DNA of 37,469 nt from an uncultured Opitutia bacterium (GTDB lineage Bacteria > Verrucomicrobiota > Verrucomicrobiia > Opitutales > Opitutaceae). Below are positions 32,189 through 37,469 of this stretch, piece after piece. The stretch is from the NCBI GenBank assembly GCA_903900845.1, contig CAIUOU010000099.1:1-37469 (forward strand). Direction: 5' to 3'. Within the stretch, counting starts at the first letter, position 1. Every line of letters begins with the position of its first letter. A model generated the notes under the pieces. The model was given only the letters and a program-made list of their open reading frames with translations, was not told the origin of the DNA and ran no database searches. The translations under genes and the position numbers were made by a program.

Positions 32189-32638
32189 ATGGCCCCGCTC
32201 TACGACTCCCTCCGCGCCGACATTGTGACCGCCATGAAGGCCCGCGACGCCGCGACGACCACCGCGCTGCGTACCGCCGACGCCGCGGTGAAGCGTGCCG
32301 CGATGGACGGCAACAAGGAGATCGACGACGCCTTGGTGGTCACGACGCTGCGCAAGGCGGTGAAGAACCTGGCCGACGCGCGCGTGGAGTTTGAGAAGGG
32401 CGGCCGCGCCGACCTCGTGGCGGCGAACGACGCCGAGATCCGTGTCTTGGAGAAATACCTGCCGAAAGGCATCGACGGCGCGCGGCTCGAGTCGCTGATA
32501 GCTACGGCGATCGCGGAGACCGGTGCGCAGTCGAAGAAGGAGATGGGCAAGGTGATCGGGGCACTGAAGAAGCACCCCGACGCTGGCCTGATTGACTTCG
32601 GCGCCGCCAGCAAGCTGGTGCAGGCCAAGCTGCCTTGA
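32189..32638 (+). CDS. GatB/YqeY-domain protein
   Basis: The protein has 149 residues from ATG 32189; the upstream open frame is antisense to DUF2237. The family features are LYDSLRADIVTAMKARDAATTTALRTADAAVKR, an E-L-rich middle (NDAEIRVLEKYLPKGID) and KKEMGKVIGALKKHPDAGLIDFGAASKLVQAKL. YqeY resembles the C-terminal tRNA-binding domain of GatB but stands alone; its role is not established. It converges on the OPT transporter gene, with 21 bp between stops. Confidence 0.92.
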   Translation: MAPLYDSLRADIVTAMKARDAATTTALRTADAAVKRAAMDGNKEIDDALVVTTLRKAVKNLADARVEFEKGGRADLVAANDAEIRVLEKYLPKGIDGARLESLIATAIAETGAQSKKEMGKVIGALKKHPDAGLIDFGAASKLVQAKLP

Positions 32639-32659
32639 GCCGAGCGGCGCGGAGTCGCG

Positions 32660-34648
32660 TCAGTTGAGGAGCACGTTCACGAGGGCGTTGCCGATTCCGA
32701 CCAGCGCGGCGCCGGAGATCAGACCCGCGCAGATCGGTTCGCAACCCTCGACCCAGAATTCGTGCTGCTTCGAGCCAGGTGCGGGGGCCTTGCGGCCGTG
32801 CCACCAGAAGATGAGCGCGCCGATCCACATGGCGAAGCAGGCCTCCGGCGGGAGCACCACGCCGAGTCCAACCGAGACGGCGGAGATGGGGAAGCGACCC
32901 TTGGTGCGGATCCGCAGCACCTCGAAGATGAGGGCTGCGACGGCGGCCACGGCCATGGAGATGAGCGCGGAAGCGGGCAGGTTGTTGAAACCGCGGGCGA
33001 TGAGGTCAGCCACACCCTTCCACTGCAGCGCCGCGGGCATCGCGAACTGTTCGGAGACGATGGTGTTTACCGAGCGCACGCCGTTTTTGTCGGGTGGCAG
33101 GAACAGCAGATAGAACAGCGGCGTGGAGGCGACCGCACCGGCGATGATGCCGATCACGTGGCCGATCGCCTGCTGGCGCGGTTTCGCGCCGAGCATGTAG
33201 CCCGGCTTGATGTCGGAGAGCAGGTTGGCGGCGTTGGAGGCGATCTCCGCGGTCATGCCGGCCGGGATGAGGTTACTGGCAGGGTTTGAGCGATCGACCG
33301 CGCCCATCGAGAACTGCGTGATCTTCGAAAGCGCCCCGGTCGGCGTCCATGACGTGAGCGCCATGGAGTTGGTGCAGATCACCGTGAGCACGAAAATCAG
33401 GGGCAGGGACAGCAGCGCGAGCAACCACGGCACGCCAAAAAACTCATGGGTGATCCAGGCGCCGATCACGCTGAAGACCGGTACGCCAACCCATGACATC
33501 CAGAGCGGAAGCTCGATGGATTTGAGCGGGTCCTCGCCCGCCGGTTCGTCGGTGCGGCGGCGGCGGAGCGACTTCAGGGCGTTGGTGAAGAGGTCGGGCT
33601 TCGCCGCCAGGCTCACCAGCGAGCCCACGACCATCATGGTTACCCCCCACCAGAGCGACCATTGGTTGACGATCTCGGCGCGGGAGATGTTCACGATGGC
33701 CCCGCTGGGCGAGGTGTAGGCCTTGATGTCGCCGCGCTGGATCATCATCGGGGCGAGCACGGCGAAATTGATGAACGCTCCGAGGACGCAGCTCGTCGCG
33801 ATCCGGATGCCCATCAAGCCGCCGACTCCGAGCATGGCGGCGTCAAGCGTGAGCCGCAGCCCCAGTTGGCGGATATCGGTCCCCAAAATCTTCGGTGTCC
33901 AAAGGTGAAGCTTGGCGGCGAGGATGTAGTAGTAGGTGTCGAGGCGCTCGTTGAGATGCCACGGTTCCTTCATTCCGACCCACTGGTGGAGACGCAGGAT
34001 CTTGAATTGGATCAGCTTCATCCAGCCGTCGCTCACGAGCACCTGGTAAAGGCCGGTCCAGACGGCGGTGACCGCGAGCAGGCGGGCCTTGAACATGCCA
34101 GACTGCGCCTGGCCCGTGTAGAGCGCGTCGAGCACGACGCCGCAGGCGCGCCCCTCGGGGAACGGCAGCTGGTCCTCGTTGATGAACCGGCGTTTCATCG
34201 GGAAAGCGACAAGCACGCCGAGGATCGAGATCACCACGTTCCAGATGATCATCTGCCACCACGGCACGATTTTGCCGGTCACCAGCATGTAAGCCGCCAG
34301 GCTGGAGATGAGCGGGGTTATCATGTAGCCCGCGGCGGTCGCGATCGATTGGGTGCAGTTGTTCTCGAGGATCGAGAAATCCGAGATGATCCCGCTGCGC
34401 GCCAGCAGCCGGAAGATCGCGAAGGCGAGGATGACGGAGGTCAGTCCGACGCCGATGGAGATGCCGGTCTTGGCGCCGATGTAGAGCGCCGTGGCCGACA
34501 GGATGCCGCCCAAGATGAATCCGGTCGCGGCGGATCGAAGGGTGAGCTGCGGCACGTCGCCGCGGTAAAGGTTCTCAAACCACCAGCGGTCCTTTTGTGA
34601 ACGTGACCACGAACTTATCTCGGCCTCGGAGAGCTGCTTTAGGGGCAT
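32660..34648 (-). CDS. OPT-family oligopeptide/metal-chelate transporter
   Basis: The protein has 662 residues with about 14-16 hydrophobic helices. OPT hallmarks are QLTLRSAATGFILGGILSATALYIGAKTGISIGVGLTSVILAFAIFRLL, NNCTQSIATAAGYMITPLISSL, AFPMKRRFINEDQLPFPEGRACGVVLDAL, ASNAANLLSDIKPGYMLGAKPRQQAIGHVIGIIAGAV and GLGVVLPPEACFAMWIGALIFW. Family members import oligopeptides or metal-siderophore complexes with protons; the bacterial branch is little characterised. Its upstream region is occupied by a transposase remnant, so its original promoter may have been altered. Confidence 0.93.
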   Translation of the reverse strand: MPLKQLSEAEISSWSRSQKDRWWFENLYRGDVPQLTLRSAATGFILGGILSATALYIGAKTGISIGVGLTSVILAFAIFRLLARSGIISDFSILENNCTQSIATAAGYMITPLISSLAAYMLVTGKIVPWWQMIIWNVVISILGVLVAFPMKRRFINEDQLPFPEGRACGVVLDALYTGQAQSGMFKARLLAVTAVWTGLYQVLVSDGWMKLIQFKILRLHQWVGMKEPWHLNERLDTYYYILAAKLHLWTPKILGTDIRQLGLRLTLDAAMLGVGGLMGIRIATSCVLGAFINFAVLAPMMIQRGDIKAYTSPSGAIVNISRAEIVNQWSLWWGVTMMVVGSLVSLAAKPDLFTNALKSLRRRRTDEPAGEDPLKSIELPLWMSWVGVPVFSVIGAWITHEFFGVPWLLALLSLPLIFVLTVICTNSMALTSWTPTGALSKITQFSMGAVDRSNPASNLIPAGMTAEIASNAANLLSDIKPGYMLGAKPRQQAIGHVIGIIAGAVASTPLFYLLFLPPDKNGVRSVNTIVSEQFAMPAALQWKGVADLIARGFNNLPASALISMAVAAVAALIFEVLRIRTKGRFPISAVSVGLGVVLPPEACFAMWIGALIFWWHGRKAPAPGSKQHEFWVEGCEPICAGLISGAALVGIGNALVNVLLN

Positions 34649-34689
34649 GGGGAAAGGGTTTGCGCGCTAATTGTCACGGACGCGAGGCT

Positions 34690-35468
34690 GCTGGATGTTC
34701 GGCTATGGGAGGCGATGGATCGCTTTGCGGGCCTGCTTGGAAGCAAGACGGATGATCTGTTCGCAGCGCAGGCCGTCCTTCCTTTCAACGGATCGCGCTC
34801 GCAGACTTAAGAGCGCGAGTTGAACTTCGCGTGGATAAGTAGCCGCGCGTCCGATTCGGCAACGCGGTGCAGGCGGATGAACTCAAGGCATAGCCGTTCG
34901 AAGATCAGAAAGCCTCCCGCTCTTGCCGGCAGTCCGCACCATGAAGTTCGCCTCGTGGCAATCGCCCGGGACGATCTGGGAAAACGCCGGCAGTGGCGTG
35001 CCGACCGTCGGCGTCATATTCAACTTGACCGCGGCACGCCTGCGCACGGTCGCGAGGATCGCCAAGCTCAACCGGAGCAGGCCCGCGTCGACCGGGAGCA
35101 GCTCGCCTTCCGGATCCAAGTCGTCCGGCTGGTCCGCATCAAGGCGCGCCGCCCGCAGCCTCAGCACCGCGTTGACCGCGCCGAACAGCCCCGCTCGGCG
35201 ATGTTTGTTGGCGAACGGCGGATTGGTTCGTGTCGCCGCTCCCGCGGATTCCGAATGGTAGAGCACCCTGCGCCGCAAGTTCAGTCGCGCCTCGATGTCG
35301 CGCAGGGTTTCCCGGTAGGTAAAGTGCGCTAACACGTTCGCCGCGAAATGCGGTGTATGGAAAGCGCTGGTGTGTCGCGCTCCATGGAATCCGCATTACC
35401 GCGGCGCGAGAACTGCTCGCTGCCCAGGCCGGTGGGAATTTGCGCCAGCGCTGGTTTCCCGAGTGCAT
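34690..35468 (-). pseudogene. Degenerate IS4-type transposase (frameshifted, truncated)
   Basis: Fragments of one transposase appear in order in different minus-strand frames. First is PALAQIPTGLGSEQF (about 35435-35390), then HFAANVLAHFTYRETLRDIEARL (about 35350-35280), continuing in the 34883-35335 frame as ARLDADQPDDLDPEGELLPVDAGLLRLSLA and AAVKLNMTPTVGTPLPAFSQIVPGDCHEANFM. Next are GGFLIFERL...RLHRVAESDARLLIHAKFNSRS (ending about 34810) and ARSVERKDGLRCEQIIRLAS (about 34800-34740). These match the DUF4372/DDE order of IS4-like transposases as I remember them. At least three frame changes plus internal stops make it non-functional, and the C-terminal DDE part is missing. No terminal inverted repeats were identified. 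Boundaries are approximate. Confidence 0.8.
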
Positions 35469-35743
35469 GCTGGTATGCTGCGTGTGGTTCGAGGCAGGTC
35501 ATACAAAACTCCTTTGATCAATCACACGGCGTGGATCTGTTAGTTGCTGATAAGCAAACCCGTACGAAGCTAATGACTTTGTTTAATCGTACAGGCTCGG
35601 GACAGCCCCATACTTCGCCACTCCTTCACCGATCAAGGCGGTCCGGGCTGCCGCCCTGGCGGAGGATCTTTTCAGGAAATATCCGTCTTGCCGTGCAAGC
35701 GGTTGTCGGATCAGAATGACGCTTTAGTATCCTAATATCTCCT
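35469..35743. other. AT-richer intergenic stretch before the Ala-rich gene
   Basis: No gene is seen. Positions about 35500-35600 are visibly richer in A/T than the rest of the window, as is common at insertion scars or horizontally acquired borders. A promoter candidate lies at its right end. Confidence 0.5.
35703..35730 (+). promoter_or_regulatory. Possible sigma-70-type promoter for the Ala-rich protein
   Basis: TTGTCG (35703-35708) and TAGTAT (35725-35730) match the -35 and -10 consensus at 4 of 6 positions each, with 16-bp spacing, ending 13 nt before the ATG at 35744. If used, the mRNA would be nearly leaderless; no SD is present. Confidence 0.3.
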
Positions 35744-36685
35744 ATGAAAACACGTCTTCTCATCGTCGCCGCCTTGGTGGCTGTTTCCTCCCCCCTCGCA
35801 TCCGCGCAGGATGCGGCCATGTCGGCTGAGCTTGCGGCGCAGGTCCAGTCAGCCGCCGCCTCCGGCAACGTGACAGCCCTCGCCCAACTTGCTCAGAGCA
35901 ATCCCACCGCTGCCGCAACGATCGCCAAGGCCGCGGCCCAAGCTAATCCCGCTCAAGCCACCGCGGTTGCCGCCGCCGTTGCGCAGGCCGTTCCCGCCTC
36001 CGCCCCTCAGATTGCTGCCGCCGTAACGTTGGCTGCTCCTGCCCAAGCAGCGGCGGTCGCTTCCGCCGTGACGACCGCTGCCCCTGCGCAGGCGGCAGCG
36101 GTAGCTTCGGCTGTGACCACGGCGGCGCCTTCTCAGGCAGCTGCAGTTGCCTCCGCCGTGACGACCGTTGCGCCGACGCAGGCCGCGGCGGTCGCTTCCG
36201 CCGTGACGAACGCGGCGCCTTCCCAAGCAGCTGCGGTCGCCTCCGCCGTGACGACCGCTGCGCCGACGCAGGCTGCGGTGGTGGCCGCCGCGGTGACCGC
36301 AAGTGTTGTCCAGTCCAATGCCACGCCAGCTCAAGCCGCGCAGGCTGTGGCCGCGGTCGCGGCTGCGGTTGTCCAGGCGGCTCCGGCTTCTGCTGGTGTG
36401 ATTACTGCCGCCGTGCAGGCCTCGGCGGGCACCGCGGGTGGCGGAATCGCGCAGGCGGTCGCGACGGCAACGGGTCAATCTGTTGGCCAGGTTCAACAGA
36501 GCGCCAATCAGGCCCAGTCCCAAGGGGCGCAGGCGGCCGCGCAGGGCTCGCAAGCCGCTCAGCAAGGCGCTCAGGCCGCCGCTCCCGCGCCTGCACCCGC
36601 TCCTGTCGCTCCTCCCGCTGCGGTTGCTACCCCGCCGACCACCCCCACGGTGGATCCGAGCGTGAATGTCAGCCGTTCCTCCTGA
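35744..36685 (+). CDS. Secreted alanine-rich protein with 15-residue tandem repeats
   Basis: The protein has 313 residues. A clear signal peptide (MKTRLLIVAALVAVSSPLASAQ) is followed by a region of nine 15-residue repeats from residue 52 to 186 with a Pro at position 3 of each; the core unit is AAPAQAAAVASAVTT. After two looser units comes a Gln/Ala/Ser-rich part (SANQAQSQGAQAAAQGSQAAQQGAQAA) and a Pro/Ala-rich C-terminus ending NVSRSS. Each unit can form a short Ala-rich helix broken by the Pro, suggesting a regular helical solenoid or rod in the periplasm or outside the cell. No known domain or catalytic motif was recognised; the function is unknown. It is a single gene between an IS remnant and a strong terminator. 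Confidence 0.85.
   Translation: MKTRLLIVAALVAVSSPLASAQDAAMSAELAAQVQSAAASGNVTALAQLAQSNPTAAATIAKAAAQANPAQATAVAAAVAQAVPASAPQIAAAVTLAAPAQAAAVASAVTTAAPAQAAAVASAVTTAAPSQAAAVASAVTTVAPTQAAAVASAVTNAAPSQAAAVASAVTTAAPTQAAVVAAAVTASVVQSNATPAQAAQAVAAVAAAVVQAAPASAGVITAAVQASAGTAGGGIAQAVATATGQSVGQVQQSANQAQSQGAQAAAQGSQAAQQGAQAAAPAPAPAPVAPPAAVATPPTTPTVDPSVNVSRSS
36032..36301 (+). repeat. Six tandem 45-bp coding repeats
   Basis: Units start at 36032, 36077, 36122, 36167, 36212 and 36257, each encoding one 15-residue repeat. Three older, more divergent units precede them (35897-36031). Units 3 and 5 (36122, 36212) differ at only 4 bases, indicating a 90-bp duplication of a unit pair. Confidence 0.88.
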
Positions 36686-36709
36686 GCTACGGCTCGCGGA
36701 AATTTTCCG

Positions 36710-36735
36710 AACGCCGGCCCTCGGGCCGGCGTTTT
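36710..36735. terminator. Strong bidirectional terminator
   Basis: AACGCCGGCC (36710-36719) pairs with GGCCGGCGTT (36724-36733) around CTCG, followed by TTTT, then GCTTTTT on the plus strand. On the minus strand the stem is followed by a short A/T-rich run. It lies between the Ala-rich gene (stop 36685) and the convergent HAD gene (stop 36744) and can serve both. Confidence 0.85.
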
Positions 36736-36743
36736 GCTTTTTG

Positions 36744-37469
36744 TCACTCGAGAAACGACGCCTGTTTGGGAGACTTGGCGCGTTTGGAGGCGGCGACTTC
36801 TTCCGGCGATGCGTTGAGGTGGCGCGGCGGGCGGGTCGCTTTGCTGGCCACGGCCGTCTCCCGGTCGGCGACGATGCGGTCACAGATCTGGTGGATATGC
36901 ATCCGCAACCACTGGAAGGTGCTTGAGCCGGAGCGATAGTCGGCGGGGCCGTAGCCGTGGATGCGTCCGGATTGCAGCAGACGGTCGTTCTGTTCGAACT
37001 CGGCCGGTTTCTCCGGATTGTAAACCGCATAGGCCCGCCCGCCGCCGCTTTTCACAACGGAGAAACTCGGTACGTCGCTAGGACCATCCGCGACGTAAAT
37101 CATGTTCTGAACCGGGATGCGGCGGTCTTCGGGCGCCAGCTTCGAGTTCACGTCGATGGCGGCGTTGCGGTTGGTGCCCTTGTTGATCTCGAAGATGGCA
37201 CGGGTCTTCGTGGTGTTATCGATGACCATCCCGATCTGGGCGATCTCCGCCGTCGCTTCGATCGAAAGCTCCTTCTGCCGGAGGAATCCGGGCTGCAGCG
37301 GGTTCTCGATGAACTCGCACGCCCAGACGCCGTCGATTTTCCCGGCGATGGCGCTGCCGCGGATCATCGGGGCCAGGCCGGTGCTGACGACGTAATGCTC
37401 CAGGGAGATCTCGTGCTTCACGAATTCCGGTCGTTCCCTCACGAATGCCCGCGCCTCGTCGAGAAAGCC
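36744..37469 (-). CDS. HAD-family hydrolase, 5' end outside window
   Basis: 241 C-terminal residues are visible and the frame is open to the right edge (GFLDEARAFVRERPEFVKHEI), so the start lies beyond 37469. The segment VQNMIYVADGPSDVPSFSVVKSGGGRAYAVYNP carries HAD motif IV (DGPSD) as in phosphoserine-phosphatase-like members; YVVSTGLAPMIRGSAI fits motif II (S/T). The motif I DxD nucleophile should be in the missing N-terminus. The C-terminal tail (ATRPPRHLNASPEEVAASKRAKSPKQ) is charged and probably flexible. It is likely a cytosolic phosphatase; the substrate is unknown. Confidence 0.8.
   Translation of the reverse strand, partial: GFLDEARAFVRERPEFVKHEISLEHYVVSTGLAPMIRGSAIAGKIDGVWACEFIENPLQPGFLRQKELSIEATAEIAQIGMVIDNTTKTRAIFEINKGTNRNAAIDVNSKLAPEDRRIPVQNMIYVADGPSDVPSFSVVKSGGGRAYAVYNPEKPAEFEQNDRLLQSGRIHGYGPADYRSGSSTFQWLRMHIHQICDRIVADRETAVASKATRPPRHLNASPEEVAASKRAKSPKQASFLE

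Noticed and set aside
34820-35332. Plus-strand frames between the OPT and Ala-rich genes considered as small genes
   Set aside because: They are antisense to recognisable transposase fragments and show no conserved pattern.
36032-36301. Regular 45-bp repeats considered as a CRISPR array
   Set aside because: The units are contiguous with no unique spacers, and they encode an in-frame protein repeat behind a signal peptide.

Overview
This GC-rich window looks like the chromosome of a Verrucomicrobiota bacterium, most likely an Opitutaceae relative. The reasons are a planctomycete-type cytochrome c/DUF1549/DUF1553 protein, three large TonB-dependent receptors with an N-terminal carboxypeptidase-regulatory-like domain and the 'GTxxGTVSNxATGNxLEGARV' signature typical of that group, and few clear Shine-Dalgarno sequences. 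The placement is inference from gene content; no rRNA or marker phylogeny was possible. No CRISPR array, prophage or plasmid functions were seen.

Layout. Positions 1-10902 form an outer-membrane uptake block. A minus-strand receptor (1576-4551) is followed by a partial secreted c-type cytochrome protein (1-1533). Divergent from it are two tandem paralogous receptors (4757-7807, 7945-10902) separated by an intrinsic terminator. A cytosolic-looking molybdopterin sulfite-oxidase-family enzyme (10917-12074, minus) follows. After a 429-bp non-coding stretch comes a tightly packed five-gene operon (12504-18160): a RidA-family enamine deaminase, a D-serine-dehydratase/D-threonine-aldolase-like PLP enzyme, a GntP/DsdX-family permease, an M19 dipeptidase and an exported cytochrome c-sugar dehydrogenase fusion. 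Read together it looks like a pathway for D-amino acids or D-amino-acid dipeptides, and it is the most interesting candidate system here.

Positions 18174-21309 (minus) hold a DinG-type helicase, a PP2C phosphatase and a TPR protein in one operon. Divergent from it is a P1B-4-type metal ATPase (21391-23628), then a glycine-zipper lipoprotein. An L,D-transpeptidase (minus) and aspartate-semialdehyde dehydrogenase (plus) overlap head to head at their 5' ends near 24751-24767. A tRNA-Val(UAC) precedes ilvN and ilvC. After a terminator comes an overlapping hemC-hemD-DegT aminotransferase-trpF operon (27814-31236).

The right part carries a DUF2237-ogt pair (minus), a YqeY-like protein, an OPT-family transporter (minus), a frameshifted and truncated IS4-type transposase remnant (about 34690-35468), a secreted alanine-rich protein built of 15-residue repeats (35744-36685), a terminator, and a partial HAD-family phosphatase running off the right edge. 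Most of the named enzymes are ordinary housekeeping genes. The accessory interest lies in the D-amino-acid-type operon, the repeat protein beside the IS remnant, the receptors, and several short regulatory-looking inverted repeats.
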